A stretch of DNA of 64,000 bases from Pseudomonas rustica (GTDB lineage Bacteria; Pseudomonadota; Gammaproteobacteria; Pseudomonadales; Pseudomonadaceae). Below, piece after piece: positions 18,271 through 28,079 of this stretch. The translations under genes were made by a program, and so were the position numbers. Within the stretch, counting starts at the first letter, position 1. Each line of letters starts with the position of its first letter. The stretch is taken from assembly GCF_018336155.1 (NCBI RefSeq), contig NZ_JAGYHF010000010.1, forward strand, positions 1 to 64,000, in the 5' to 3' direction. The notes under the pieces were generated by a model. It was not told the origin of the DNA, made no database searches, and worked only from the letters and a program-made list of their open reading frames with translations.

Positions 18271-19695
18271 TTAACCTGCCGAACGACTGATCCGAATACG
18301 CTTGCGCGCACTGCGCGTCAGGCGGATCGACAACATCAACGCCGCGCAGCTCAGGCCGACGATCAAACCCTGCCACAACCCGCTCGGGCCGCGCGGCTCG
18401 CCGAGCCAGTCGGTCAGGCCGAGGGCGTAACCCACCGGCAAACCAATGCCCCAATACGCAAACAGGGTCAGAATCATGGTCACCCGAGTGTCCTGATAAC
18501 CGCGCAGCGCGCCGGCGGCAGTAACCTGAATCGCATCGGAAAACTGGAACAGCGCCGAGTACACAATCAGCATCGCCGCAATGTGAATCACCGTCGGGTC
18601 GGCGGTATAAATCGCCGCAATTGGCTCGCGCAGTAACAACATCATGCTCGCCGACAAACAGGCGTAGGCCAGCGCGGTGCCCATGCCGACGCCAGCAGCA
18701 AAACGCGCTTCACGCGGCTCTTCACGGCCCAATGCCTGACCGACCCGTACAGTCACGGCCATGCCCAGCGAATACGGAATCATGAACACCAGCGAGCTGA
18801 CGTTCAGCGCAATCTGATGCCCGGCCACCACCGTGGCGCCGAGGCTGCCGATCAACAGAGCGATCACCGCAAAGATGCTCGATTCGGCGAACACCGCAAT
18901 GCCAATCGGCAAACCAATCGCCAGTAAACGCTTGATCACCGCCCACTGAGGCCAGTCGAAACGGCTGAACAGTTCGCTCGAACGATAGGCCGGCGCCCAG
19001 CGCTCATAACCGGCCAGACCCAGCGCCATCACCCACATCACGATTGCCGTGGCCCAGCCGCAGCCGATGCCGCCCATCGCTGGCACGCCGAAGTGGCCAT
19101 AGATGAAGATGTAGTTCAGCGGAATATTCAGCGCCAGACCGCACAGACCCAGCACCATCGCCGGGCGGGTTCGGCCGATGCCGTCACTGGTGCAACGCAG
19201 CACGTGATAAAACGCCACCGCCGGCAAACCACTGGCGATGCCGTGCAGGTATTGCATGCACGGGCCGATCAGCTCCGGGTCGACCTTCATCAGGTGCAGC
19301 ACTGGTTCGGCGGCCACCAGCATCGCAGTCGCAATCAGGCCAACCACCAACGCCAGCCACAACGCCTGACGCACGATCGGGCCGATCTCGCTGTGCTTGC
19401 CGGCGCCAAAGCGCTGGGCGACTTTCGGCGTGGTGGCGAGCAGGGTGCCGGTCATTAACAGAAACACCGGCACCCAGATCGAGTTGCCCAGTGCCACTGC
19501 CGCCAGATCCTTGGGCCCGACGCGCCCGGCCATCACCGCATCGACGAAGCCCATGGCCGTGGTCGCCAGCTGCGCGATGATGATCGGCATCGCGAGGGCG
19601 AGCAGGTTTTTGAACTCCAGACGAATCCGCGCGGGGCGGGTCAGGGAGACGGCGACAGGTTGGTCAGTTACAGAATTCACAGGCAAAGCGTCCAC
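18271..19695 (-). CDS. norM: MATE-family multidrug exporter, NorM/PmpM-like
   Basis: This is a 474-residue inner-membrane antiporter with 12 predicted helices in two MatE halves. It exports cationic drugs in exchange for H+ or Na+. Family signatures include AMPIIIAQLATTAMGFVDAV near residues 36-55 and the later NIPLNYIFIYG. Related Pseudomonas exporters such as PmpM use protons. The listed start is a GTG at 19695; a GTG at 19680 giving MNSVTDQPV is an equally good candidate, and neither has a clear Shine-Dalgarno site. It is followed downstream by a REPIN and is divergent from pdxB. Confidence 0.9.
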   Translation of the reverse strand: MDALPVNSVTDQPVAVSLTRPARIRLEFKNLLALAMPIIIAQLATTAMGFVDAVMAGRVGPKDLAAVALGNSIWVPVFLLMTGTLLATTPKVAQRFGAGKHSEIGPIVRQALWLALVVGLIATAMLVAAEPVLHLMKVDPELIGPCMQYLHGIASGLPAVAFYHVLRCTSDGIGRTRPAMVLGLCGLALNIPLNYIFIYGHFGVPAMGGIGCGWATAIVMWVMALGLAGYERWAPAYRSSELFSRFDWPQWAVIKRLLAIGLPIGIAVFAESSIFAVIALLIGSLGATVVAGHQIALNVSSLVFMIPYSLGMAVTVRVGQALGREEPREARFAAGVGMGTALAYACLSASMMLLLREPIAAIYTADPTVIHIAAMLIVYSALFQFSDAIQVTAAGALRGYQDTRVTMILTLFAYWGIGLPVGYALGLTDWLGEPRGPSGLWQGLIVGLSCAALMLSIRLTRSARKRIRISRSAG

Positions 19696-19778
19696 AAAGG
19701 TTGATGCGCAAGGCGCCGCATTCTACGCCGCTGACGTTACAGTCAGGAAAAATCCTCTGTTGCGGATTTGTAATCGGG

Positions 19779-19855
19779 TAGGAGCTGCCGCAGTCTGCGA
19801 TCTTTAGGTTTTTAAGATCACCATCAAAAGATCGCAGCCTGCGGCAGCTCCTACA
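19779..19855. repeat. REPIN-type inverted repeat, TGTAGGAGCTGCCG family (imperfect)
   Basis: The left arm is diverged (CAGTCTGCGATCTTTAGG) relative to the right arm. It lies 32 bp before pdxB, between divergent genes, so any promoter must be near or within it. Confidence 0.85.
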
Positions 19856-19887
19856 GTTAAACTGCCGATCCGCCCAAGGAGCCCGCC

Positions 19888-21033
19888 ATGCTGATTGTTG
19901 CCGACGAAAATATCCCGCTGCTCGATGCCTTTTTTGCCGGTTTCGGCGAAATCCGCCGGGTGCCGGGCCGTTCCATTGACCGTGCGACGGTCGAGCAGGC
20001 CGATGTGTTGCTGGTGCGTTCGGTGACCAACGTCAACCGTGCGCTGCTTGAAGGCAGCAAAGTGCGTTTTGTCGGCACTTGCACCATCGGCACCGATCAT
20101 CTGGATCTGGAGTATTTCAACGAGGCCGGTATCACCTGGTCCAGCGCACCCGGCTGCAATGCCCGGGGCGTGGTCGACTATGTGCTCGGCAGCCTGATGA
20201 CCCTCGCCGAAATCGAGGGTGTCGATCTGACTAAACGCACTTACGGGGTGATCGGCGCCGGTGAGGTTGGCGGGCGCCTGATCAATGTCCTCAAGGGCTT
20301 GGGCTGGAACGTCAAAGTCTGCGATCCACCGCGTCAGGCAGCAGAGGGCGGCGATTACGTCAGCCTCGAACAGATCATCGAGCAGTGCGACGTGATCAGC
20401 CTGCACACCCCGTTGACCCGCAGCGGTGACGGCGCGACCTGGCATCTGTTCGATCAGCAGCGTTTGCAGCAACTCAAACCCGGCACCTGGCTGATCAACG
20501 CGGCGCGCGGCCCGGTCGTGGATAACGCGGCCCTGCGCGAAGTGCTGCTGGAACGTGAAGACCTGCAAGCAGTGCTGGATGTCTGGGAAGCAGAACCAGA
20601 AGTCGATGTCGAACTGGCCGAACTCTGCGTGCTGGCAACACCGCACATTGCCGGCTACAGCCTTGATGGCAAGCAACGCGGCACGGCACAGATCTATCAG
20701 GCGTACTGCGAGTTCATCGGCCAGCCTGCGAGCATCCAGCTCAGCGACTTGCTGCCGGCACCGTGGTTGTCGGAAGTTTCCCTGCACGCTGACAGCGATC
20801 CGTCGTGGGCGTTGGCGATGTTGTGCCGTGGCGTGTACGACCCGCGCCGCGACGATGCGGATTTCCGCCGCAGCCTTGTAGGCAACGTCGTTGAGCAGCG
20901 TGCGGCGTTTGATATGTTGCGCAAACAGTATCCGGTGCGGCGCGAGATTGAAGGGCTGAAAGTGCGGATTGAAGGGGCGTCGCCAGTGTTGGCGAAAATA
21001 GTGGCGGCGCTGGGTGCAATCGCAATCCCGTAA
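19888..21033 (+). CDS. pdxB: Erythronate-4-phosphate dehydrogenase
   Basis: This 381-residue NAD-dependent enzyme oxidises 4-phosphoerythronate in pyridoxal 5'-phosphate synthesis. It belongs to the D-2-hydroxyacid dehydrogenase family. The NAD motif [12 protein letters not shown] lies near residues 117-128. The catalytic Arg is in AARGPVVDN, Glu in EAEPEVD, and His in [13 protein letters not shown]. The C-terminal extension (about the last 90 residues, with [10 protein letters not shown]) is typical of PdxB and absent from other members. AAGGAG lies before the ATG. Confidence 0.95.
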   Translation: MLIVADENIPLLDAFFAGFGEIRRVPGRSIDRATVEQADVLLVRSVTNVNRALLEGSKVRFVGTCTIGTDHLDLEYFNEAGITWSSAPGCNARGVVDYVLGSLMTLAEIEGVDLTKRTYGVIGAGEVGGRLINVLKGLGWNVKVCDPPRQAAEGGDYVSLEQIIEQCDVISLHTPLTRSGDGATWHLFDQQRLQQLKPGTWLINAARGPVVDNAALREVLLEREDLQAVLDVWEAEPEVDVELAELCVLATPHIAGYSLDGKQRGTAQIYQAYCEFIGQPASIQLSDLLPAPWLSEVSLHADSDPSWALAMLCRGVYDPRRDDADFRRSLVGNVVEQRAAFDMLRKQYPVRREIEGLKVRIEGASPVLAKIVAALGAIAIP

Positions 21034-21047
21034 CCTCACATAACCCC

Positions 21048-21132
21048 TGTAGGAGCTGCCGAAGGCTGCGATCTTTTGATGTTGTTTTTTACAAGCAAGA
21101 TCAAAAGATCGCAGCCTTCGGCAGCTCCTACA
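21048..21132. repeat. REPIN-type inverted repeat, TGTAGGAGCTGCCG family
   Basis: Two arms of about 36 bp are complementary around a T-rich centre. It begins 15 bp after pdxB and lies in the convergent gap before the small gene at 21205. Confidence 0.92.
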
Positions 21133-21156
21133 CGATCCGTCGGCGAATCCCAGCCA

Positions 21157-21185
21157 GAAAAAACCCGGCCAAAATGGGGCCGGGT
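21157..21185 (-). terminator. Terminator of the small leftward gene
   Basis: The stem ACCCGGCC (21163-21170) pairs with GGCCGGGT (21178-21185). The A-run at 21158-21163 reads as a U-tract on the minus strand. Confidence 0.85.
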
Positions 21186-21204
21186 CAGGAAGACGGTGGC
21201 TATA

Positions 21205-21384
21205 TCACTCTTGTTCGGCAGGCTTGACCAATCGCTTCTCCAGTTCGCTGCACGCTTGCTGGATCATGTCTTCAGTGATCGGTACTTCACGCCCATCCTT
21301 ATCAATAATCGAGCAACCCAGAGGTTGGCCGGGCTTGGTGCGGATCACTTCAATCTTGTCATCGCTGCTGTGTTGCAAGGACAT
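21205..21384 (-). CDS. Small conserved protein of unknown function
   Basis: The 59-residue product starts at the ATG at 21384, with GAGGAGA about 6 nt upstream; the open frame to 21429 lacks such a site. It is soluble and charged, with a compact N-terminal beta-like part (KIEVIRTKPGQPLGC, IIDKDGREVPITEDMI) and a C-terminal helix (QQACSELEKRLV). I recognise no catalytic motif and no named family. It has its own minus-strand terminator and stands alone between pdxB and the ABC exporter. Confidence 0.7.
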   Translation of the reverse strand: MSLQHSSDDKIEVIRTKPGQPLGCSIIDKDGREVPITEDMIQQACSELEKRLVKPAEQE

Positions 21385-21642
21385 GGCCTGTCTCCTCATC
21401 AGGTTATTCGCCAAGGTTAAAACTGCCACGTGACCGGGCTGTTACAACGCCCTGCGGTCTGTCGGCGGCGGCATCTCCACTCAAACAGAAATGACCGCTC
21501 GTCTCAACCCGAACTTTAGACCAATAGCCTCTAGGCTCTAGTCGTCACGGGCATATTTAACCTGACTCATTGTGATTTACAGAGTTCCACCCCATTTCAA
21601 TGACTAGGCTGGCCCTATTCATCTGCGCAGATGTGAACCCGA

Positions 21643-23430
21643 ATGATCTCGATGCTTTCCTCCCGACACCGACGCGCCCTGCGTCTGACCAGCCATTTTC
21701 TTGTGCCCTATCGTTGGCAGGCCTTTGGCGCGCTGCTCGCATTGATCGTCACTGCCGGCATTACCTTGTCGATGGGGCAGGGCATCAAGCTGCTGGTCGA
21801 TCAGGGTTTCATGACCCAGTCGCCGCATTTGCTCAACCAGTCGATTGGCCTGTTCATGCTGTTAGTGGTCGGACTGGCGATCGGCACCTTTGCCCGGTTT
21901 TATTGGGTGTCGTGGATTGGCGAGCGGGTTGTCGCGGACATTCGTCGACAGGTGTTCAACCACTTGGTGTACCTGCATCCGGGGTTTTATGAGGACAATC
22001 GCAGCTCGGAAATCCAGTCGCGCCTTACCGCTGACACGACATTGCTGCAGTCGGTGATCGGCTCGTCGCTGTCGCTGTTTCTGCGCAATCTGCTGATGGT
22101 CATCGGTGGCGTCGTGCTGCTGTTCATCACCAACCCCAAACTCACCAGCATCGTGGTGATCGCGCTGCCGCTTGTAGTCGCGCCGATCCTGATTTTCGGC
22201 CGCCGTGTGCGCAATCTGTCGCGCCAGAGTCAGGATCGCATTGCCGACATTGGCAGTTACGTCTCCGAAACCCTTGGCCAGATCAAAACCGTGCAGGCCT
22301 ACAACCATCAGGTGCAGGACGAGCAACGCTTTGCCTCAACGGTCGAGCAGGCCTTTGAAACGGCGCGTAAACGCATCTTCCAGCGTGCGTGGCTGATTAC
22401 CCTGGTGATCGTGCTAGTGCTCGGCGCGGTCGCGGTGATGTTGTGGGTCGGCGGCATGGACGTGATCGCCGGGCGAATTTCGGCGGGTGAACTGGCGGCG
22501 TTTGTGTTCTACAGCCTGATCGTCGGCAGTGCTTTCGGCACACTGAGCGAAGTGATCGGCGAGCTGCAACGCGCTGCTGGCGCTGCCGAACGCATCGCCG
22601 AACTGCTGCGCTCGGAAAATATCATCCAGCCGCCCACCTCCGGGTTGGTGACGTTGCCTGAGCGCGTGCGCGGCGAGCTGGAGCTGCGGGATGTGCGTTT
22701 TTCCTATCCCTCGCGTCCAGAAAGCTACGCCGTCGATGGCTTGAATCTGACCGTCCGCGCGGGCGAAACCCTGGCGCTGGTAGGGCCGTCCGGCGCCGGG
22801 AAATCCACGGTGTACGATTTGTTGCTGCGATTTTACGACCCGCGCGAAGGACAAATTCTCCTCGATGGCGTGCCCTTGACCCGCCTCGATCCTCTGGATT
22901 TGCGCCGCTGCTTCGCCCTCGTCTCGCAAACGCCCGCGCTGTTCTTTGGCAGCGTCGAGGAAAACATTCGTTATGGCTGCCCGACGGCCACGCTGGAGCA
23001 GGTCAAGGAAGCCGCGCGAATCGCCCACGCCCACGATTTCATCGAACAAATGCCAGACGGCTACCAAACCCACTTGGGCGACGGCGGCCTCGGTCTTTCC
23101 GGCGGCCAACGCCAACGTCTGGCCATCGCCCGGGCGCTGCTGGTGGACGCGCCAATCCTGCTGCTCGACGAAGCCACCAGCGCCCTCGACGCGCAAAGCG
23201 AACACCTCATCCAGCAAGCCTTGCCGAGCCTGATGCACAACCGCACGACGCTGGTGATTGCGCACCGTTTGGCCACAGTGAAAAACGCCGACCGGATCGC
23301 CGTGATGGATCAGGGCAAATTGGTCGCGGTAGGGACACATCAGGAATTGATTGCCAGTAATCCGCTGTATGCACGGCTGGCGGCGTTGCAGTTTAGTGAT
23401 GGTCAGGAAACGTCTAAACAACACCTATGA
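21643..23430 (+). CDS. ABC exporter (ABCB/MsbA-type), fused permease-ATPase
   Basis: This 595-residue half-transporter has an N-terminal six-helix membrane domain (about residues 20-310) and a C-terminal ATPase. The ATPase shows Walker A GPSGAGKST, signature LSGGQRQRLAIA, Walker B ILLLDEATS and the switch His in VIAHRLATV. Such proteins work as homodimers exporting lipids, peptides or drugs. The start may be 21643 or the ATG at 21652 (MLSSRHRR). There is no adjacent accessory gene, so the substrate is unknown. It is not the essential msbA, which normally lies in a lipid A cluster. Confidence 0.88.
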   Translation: MISMLSSRHRRALRLTSHFLVPYRWQAFGALLALIVTAGITLSMGQGIKLLVDQGFMTQSPHLLNQSIGLFMLLVVGLAIGTFARFYWVSWIGERVVADIRRQVFNHLVYLHPGFYEDNRSSEIQSRLTADTTLLQSVIGSSLSLFLRNLLMVIGGVVLLFITNPKLTSIVVIALPLVVAPILIFGRRVRNLSRQSQDRIADIGSYVSETLGQIKTVQAYNHQVQDEQRFASTVEQAFETARKRIFQRAWLITLVIVLVLGAVAVMLWVGGMDVIAGRISAGELAAFVFYSLIVGSAFGTLSEVIGELQRAAGAAERIAELLRSENIIQPPTSGLVTLPERVRGELELRDVRFSYPSRPESYAVDGLNLTVRAGETLALVGPSGAGKSTVYDLLLRFYDPREGQILLDGVPLTRLDPLDLRRCFALVSQTPALFFGSVEENIRYGCPTATLEQVKEAARIAHAHDFIEQMPDGYQTHLGDGGLGLSGGQRQRLAIARALLVDAPILLLDEATSALDAQSEHLIQQALPSLMHNRTTLVIAHRLATVKNADRIAVMDQGKLVAVGTHQELIASNPLYARLAALQFSDGQETSKQHL

Positions 23431-23465
23431 ATGATGAGCGCCCGTAGAAAATGTTTGGAGGGGAC

Positions 23466-23887
23466 ATGAGTGGTTACCAACCGCCGTTGAACCTGAACAC
23501 TCGAATGGTTGCTGTGATCGCTAACATCAGCGAGCAAATCGGTCGGAAGCGGATCGGATGGCCGAATCGACACCCTTCGTCGAGTACATGCTTCAAGCCT
23601 TAAGTCTTGCGCTGCAAGAAGCAATCAGCAATGAGCCTTCAACCGACCAAGTAACCGACCAAGTAGCGATGTTGCTCGGCGTATTTGATGGGGCTGATCA
23701 ACTGAGCGTAAACGAGCTCATGAGTAGCCTCGGGCTGGCTCACAAGGCAACCTTTCGCGCGAACTATCTGAAACCCGCACTGGCTATTAAATTGATTGAA
23801 ATGACCGACCCCGATTCGCCCAGGAGCCCAGTACAAAAGTATCGCCTGACTGAACGGGGCAAAACGACAGCCCCCACATTCAGGTAG
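23466..23887 (+). pseudogene. Remnant of a Fic-family (AMP transferase) gene with internal deletion
   Basis: A GGAGGGG site precedes an ATG at 23466 that encodes MSGYQPPLNLNTRMV and ISEQIGR, the usual N-terminus of Fic/DOC-family proteins. The frame then breaks. From about 23549 another frame encodes ADRMAESTPFVEYML and continues to 23887 through DQVTDQV, GLAHKATFRANYLKPAL and QKYRLTERG, which is the winged-helix C-terminus of the same family. The whole Fic core with the catalytic HPFxxGN(G/K)R motif is missing. The likeliest history is an internal deletion of several hundred bases that also shifted the frame. A 109-residue product from the ATG at 23558 remains possible. Confidence 0.75.
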
Positions 23888-23996
23888 GAGCTGCCGAAGG
23901 CTGCGATCTTTTGATCTTGCTCCAAACAAAATGCCCGCATTTTCATGCGGGCATTTTTTTCAGGTCAAAAGATCGCAGCCTTCCGCAGCGCCTACA
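23884..23996. repeat. REPIN-type inverted repeat enclosing a terminator
   Basis: The outer arms are of the TGTAGGAGCTGCCG family (left arm 23884-23918, right arm about 23962-23996 with several changes). Between them lies a separate, unrelated hairpin terminator at 23928-23960. Confidence 0.88.
23928..23960. terminator. Bidirectional terminator between the Fic remnant and slt
   Basis: A 10-bp core stem (23931-23940 with 45-54 of the same block) has loop TTTC. T-runs follow on the plus strand and A-runs precede it, so it can end slt on the minus strand and transcripts from the left. Confidence 0.88.
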
Positions 23997-23998
23997 GG

Positions 23999-25927
23999 TC
24001 ATTGGTCGTCGAAGTAGCGCTCATGCCAATCCACCAGCGGCTGTGGCGAGTTGAGTTTCTGCCCGTAGATCACCGAGTACGACAGAACGTTTTGCACGTA
24101 CTGGCGGGTTTCGTCGAACGGGATGCTTTCCACCCAGACGTCGAAGCTCAGGTGATCGGCGCCGCGCAGCCATTGGCGCACACGACCGGGGCCGGCGTTG
24201 TAGGCGGCGGAGGCGAGGACGCGGTTGCCGTTGAACTGGCTGTGCACCTGGCTCAGATAAGCTGCGCCGAGCTGGATGTTTTTGTCCGGATCGAGCACTT
24301 GTTGCGGCGAGGCCAGCGGAATGCTGAATTTGCGCGCGGTTTCCTTGGCGGTGGCTGGCATCAGTTGCATCAGGCCGCTGGCGCCGACGCCGGAGCGGGC
24401 GTCGTCCATGAAGGCGCTTTCCTGACGAGTGATGGCGAATACCCAGCTTGAATGCAGGCCGCGCACCTTGGCTTCACGTACGAGAGTTTCGCGGTGGGCC
24501 ATCGGGAAGCGGATGTCCAGGTCGTCCCAATACTGCGCCTGACTGATGGTGCGGATCGCCGGGAAATACCATTTCAGGTCATAAGCCAGTTTTGCCTGCG
24601 CGACCATTTCGTCACGATTGAAATGACGGCTGACGTGGTACCACTCGCGGCGACCGTCGACGATCTGCCCGCGCGCATGGAATTCCAGCGCACGGCGTAC
24701 GCCAGGCGTGTTGCGCACCTTGTTGATCAGCGCCTGGCTCAGCACCAGCGGCTTGTTGTTCAACGAATACGGCGATTGCGAGCGGTCGGCGGCGAGGAAA
24801 CCGTAGAAGTCACGTTCACGCGCCAGATTTTTGTACAGGGTCTGTGCTTCCGGGTTCTGCGGTTGCGCCAGTTCCAGACTGCGCGCCTGCCAGTAACGCC
24901 AGCGGTTGGTGGTGGCCAGATCCTGCGGCAGACGTTTGGTCAGTTGGTAAGCATCGTCCCAACGCGCCAGACGCAACAGCAGACGCAAACGCCATTCGGA
25001 CACGGTGTTGTCACGCAGTTCCGGGTCGTATTTGGTCATCACGTCCAGCGCGCGGCTGTCGAAACGCCGGGCCAGGGTCAGGCCGATTTCCCGGGCGATC
25101 GCGACTTTTTCATCGCGGGAGAAATGCATGCTGCTGGCGTAACCGTCGAGCAGCGCCATGGCCTTGTCCGGATCCTGACGGGCGAGGCGGCGCAGGCCGA
25201 GGCTGACCACGTCGGACATCGGCTCATCCGCTGGAGTGAAGCGCGACGGTTGGTTGAGCAGCTCGGGTTTCTGCGCGACATCGACCAGCAACCGCCCGCG
25301 CGGGGCGAGGGTGGTCAGGCCGTTAACGAGGCTGTTGGCGAGCGGATAGTTGCGCGCCTGAGCGGCGAGTTTGGTGCGCTCCCAGCGTTTCTGTTCGGTC
25401 AACTGGCCGTCAGCGGCCCAGATGCCGAACAGCGCATCACACGCGGCGGGCTGCGATTTGCCGGTCAGCCAGAGCTTGTCGGCATTGGCATAACCTTCGG
25501 ATTTTTTGTCGTGGGTGATCTGGTACTGCGCATTCAGGCAGTCCAGTTCGGTGAAGTTGAGCTTCGGGTCGTAGTACTTGACGAAGGTCGCCCAGTCGCC
25601 ACGGTCGGCGAGCCAGCGCAACCAGCGCAGCTTCATCCAGTTGGCCTGGGGCAGGTCACCGTGCTCGGCGAGAAATTTCTCGATTTCCTCGTTGCTTGCG
25701 CTTTTCAGGCGCGCGGTCAATTCGTCGTAAGCCAGATACGGTTCCAGCGGATAATCGGCCAGGGCCTGGCTGTAACGGAAATACGGGCCGGTGTCGCCTT
25801 TCGCCAAGGCGCGCTTGGCTTCATCGTAATACTGGCGTTGGGTGGACAGATCCACCGCCTGGGCGGATTGAACGGCAGCGGCGGTAAGTAGCAAGCAGGA
25901 CAAAACACTGAAAAGGCGACTGCGCAT
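23999..25927 (-). CDS. slt: Soluble lytic murein transglycosylase
   Basis: This 642-residue periplasmic enzyme cleaves the MurNAc-GlcNAc bond to form 1,6-anhydromuropeptides during wall turnover. It has a signal peptide (MRSRLFSVLSCLLLTAAAVQ, cleavage near residue 24) and a long helical superhelix. The C-terminal lysozyme-like domain has the catalytic Glu in ITRQESAF and the family motifs GASGLMQLMPATA and YNAGPGRV. The start at 25927 is used because it begins the signal peptide; an in-frame ATG at 25951 is possible. Its products feed the NagZ step encoded at 39492. Confidence 0.93.
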   Translation of the reverse strand: MRSRLFSVLSCLLLTAAAVQSAQAVDLSTQRQYYDEAKRALAKGDTGPYFRYSQALADYPLEPYLAYDELTARLKSASNEEIEKFLAEHGDLPQANWMKLRWLRWLADRGDWATFVKYYDPKLNFTELDCLNAQYQITHDKKSEGYANADKLWLTGKSQPAACDALFGIWAADGQLTEQKRWERTKLAAQARNYPLANSLVNGLTTLAPRGRLLVDVAQKPELLNQPSRFTPADEPMSDVVSLGLRRLARQDPDKAMALLDGYASSMHFSRDEKVAIAREIGLTLARRFDSRALDVMTKYDPELRDNTVSEWRLRLLLRLARWDDAYQLTKRLPQDLATTNRWRYWQARSLELAQPQNPEAQTLYKNLARERDFYGFLAADRSQSPYSLNNKPLVLSQALINKVRNTPGVRRALEFHARGQIVDGRREWYHVSRHFNRDEMVAQAKLAYDLKWYFPAIRTISQAQYWDDLDIRFPMAHRETLVREAKVRGLHSSWVFAITRQESAFMDDARSGVGASGLMQLMPATAKETARKFSIPLASPQQVLDPDKNIQLGAAYLSQVHSQFNGNRVLASAAYNAGPGRVRQWLRGADHLSFDVWVESIPFDETRQYVQNVLSYSVIYGQKLNSPQPLVDWHERYFDDQ

Positions 25928-26141
25928 GAGACATCCGGGCAGAGAAATCATGACAAGTGCCGACCTCGGTCAGCACTGAATTGTCTGTAGCTTAGCCTTT
26001 TGCCAGCGAGCGGCGAAAGCTTTGCGGGCCTCGCAGCACAAGTTCGCAACAATTGTTGTGCAGAGTGCTTCGACAGACAAATTGCCGGCCTGCTGGAGCC
26101 CTAAGTCAGGTAGAATGCGCGCCCGGTTTTTGGAGAAGCTC

Positions 26142-28064
26142 ATGACCCTGCTCAAATTCAGCGATGTGTCCCTTGCGTTCGGCGCTATGCCGTTGTTGGA
26201 CAAGGTGTCCTGGCAGATCGCCCGTGGTGAGCGGGTGTGCATCATCGGCCGCAACGGCACAGGCAAGTCCAGCATGATGAAGCTGGTCAAGGGCGATCAA
26301 AAGCCTGACGACGGCTCCGTGTGGCGTGCCCCCGGTCTGAAAATCGGCGAATTGCCGCAAGAATTGCCAGTGGCCGACGATCGGACGGTGTTCGACGTGG
26401 TCGCTGAAGGCCTGGATGGTGTGGGCGCATTGCTCGCCGAGTACCATCATTTGGCGCAGAACTGCGTCACTGAAGAAGACCTGAACAAGCTGATGCACGT
26501 TCAGCAAGACCTCGAAGCCCGTGATGGCTGGCGCTTGCAGACGTTGGTCGACAGCACCCTGAGCCGCCTGCAACTGCCGGCCGACAAGACCCTCGCCCAG
26601 TTGTCCGGCGGCTGGCGTCGTCGCGTGCTGCTGGCGCAGGCGCTGGTGTCCGAACCGGATCTGCTGCTGCTCGACGAACCGACCAACCACCTGGACATCG
26701 GTGCGATTGCCTGGCTCGAAGAAGCGCTGAAAGATTTCCAGGGCGCCGTGCTGTTCATCACGCACGACCGTTCCTTCCTGCAAAACCTTGCCACGCGCAT
26801 CCTCGAACTGGATCGCGGCGGCCTGATCGACTGGAACGGCGACTACGCCAGTTTCCTCGTGCACAAAGAAGCCGCGCTGGCCGCTGAAGAAACCGCCAAC
26901 GCGCTGTTCGACAAGAAACTGGCCCAGGAAGAAGTCTGGATCCGCCAGGGCATCAAGGCGCGCCGCACCCGTAACGAAGGCCGCGTCCGCGCCCTGAAAG
27001 CTTTGCGCGTTGAGCGCAGTGAGCGTCGTGAGCGCACCGGCAAGGCCAATATTCAGTTGGACACTGCCGACAAGTCCGGCAAGCAGGTGATGGTGCTCGA
27101 GAACGTGAGTTTCGCTCACCCGGGCGGCCCGTTCCTGATCAAGGATTTCTCGATGGTGCTGACGCGCGGCGACCGTATCGGTCTGCTCGGCGCCAACGGT
27201 ACCGGCAAGACCACGCTGCTGAAACTGATGCTCAGCGGTCTGCAACCGACCAGCGGCAAAGTGGAAGAAGGCACGCGGATCGACGTGGCCTACTTCGATC
27301 AGTTGCGTCATCAACTGGATCTGGAAAAAACCGTTATCGACAACGTTGCCGAAGGTCGCGACTTCATCGATATCGACGGTCAGAGCCGCCACGTCCTGAG
27401 CTACCTCGGCGACTTCCTGTTCAGCCCGCAGCGTGCCCGCACGCCGGTCAAGGCGCTGTCGGGTGGTGAGCGTGCGCGTCTGTTGCTGGCCAAACTGTTC
27501 AGCAAACCAGCCAACCTGCTGGTGCTCGACGAACCGACCAACGACCTCGACGTGGAAACGCTGGAGCTGCTTGAAGAAGTGCTGCTGACGTTCAACGGCA
27601 CCGTGCTGATGGTCAGCCACGACCGGGCATTCCTCGACAACGTGGTCACCAGCACCCTGGTCTTCGAAGGTGAAGGCAAGGTGCGTGAATACGTCGGTGG
27701 CTATCAGGACTGGATCCGTCAGGGCGGCTCGCCGCGTCTGCTGGGCGTGACTGAAAGCAAATCCGGCAAGGCTGACCTGAATTCGGCAGTGGTAACGGCT
27801 GAGCCGGCTGCGGTGGCTGAACCTGCCGCTACCGCCCCGGCGGCCAAGAAGAAGCTGAGCTACAAGCTGCAGCGCGAGCTGGAAGCGTTGCCGGGCGATA
27901 TCGACGCCAAAGAGCAGCAGATCGCTGCGGTGGAAGCTGAAATGGCGGATGCCGGTTTCTATCAGCGTCCTGCGGCTGAGACGGCCAAGGTGATTGCTTC
28001 TTTGGAGCAGTTGCACGCTGAGCTGGATGCGTTGATGGAGCGTTGGGCCGAGCTGGATGCCTGA
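26142..28064 (+). CDS. uup: ABC-F family ATPase Uup
   Basis: This 640-residue soluble protein has two ABC ATPase domains in tandem and no membrane part. Walker A motifs are GRNGTGKSS and GANGTGKTT; signatures are LSGGWRRRV and LSGGERARL; Walker B motifs end in LLDEPTNHLD and VLDEPTNDLD. A linker with the PtIM helix (EEVWIRQGIKARRTRNEGR) separates the domains. The C-terminal coiled coil (residues about 575-640) is the DNA-binding domain typical of Uup. Members act on ribosomes and affect transposon excision. TGGAGAA precedes the ATG. It is divergent from slt. Confidence 0.94.
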   Translation: MTLLKFSDVSLAFGAMPLLDKVSWQIARGERVCIIGRNGTGKSSMMKLVKGDQKPDDGSVWRAPGLKIGELPQELPVADDRTVFDVVAEGLDGVGALLAEYHHLAQNCVTEEDLNKLMHVQQDLEARDGWRLQTLVDSTLSRLQLPADKTLAQLSGGWRRRVLLAQALVSEPDLLLLDEPTNHLDIGAIAWLEEALKDFQGAVLFITHDRSFLQNLATRILELDRGGLIDWNGDYASFLVHKEAALAAEETANALFDKKLAQEEVWIRQGIKARRTRNEGRVRALKALRVERSERRERTGKANIQLDTADKSGKQVMVLENVSFAHPGGPFLIKDFSMVLTRGDRIGLLGANGTGKTTLLKLMLSGLQPTSGKVEEGTRIDVAYFDQLRHQLDLEKTVIDNVAEGRDFIDIDGQSRHVLSYLGDFLFSPQRARTPVKALSGGERARLLLAKLFSKPANLLVLDEPTNDLDVETLELLEEVLLTFNGTVLMVSHDRAFLDNVVTSTLVFEGEGKVREYVGGYQDWIRQGGSPRLLGVTESKSGKADLNSAVVTAEPAAVAEPAATAPAAKKKLSYKLQRELEALPGDIDAKEQQIAAVEAEMADAGFYQRPAAETAKVIASLEQLHAELDALMERWAELDA

Positions 28065-28079
28065 TTGATCCCGTAACAA

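Noticed and set aside
23558-23887. Intact small 109-residue gene
   Set aside because: The sequence matches only the C-terminal part of Fic proteins, and the matching N-terminus lies in another frame just upstream, so a pseudogene is the better reading.
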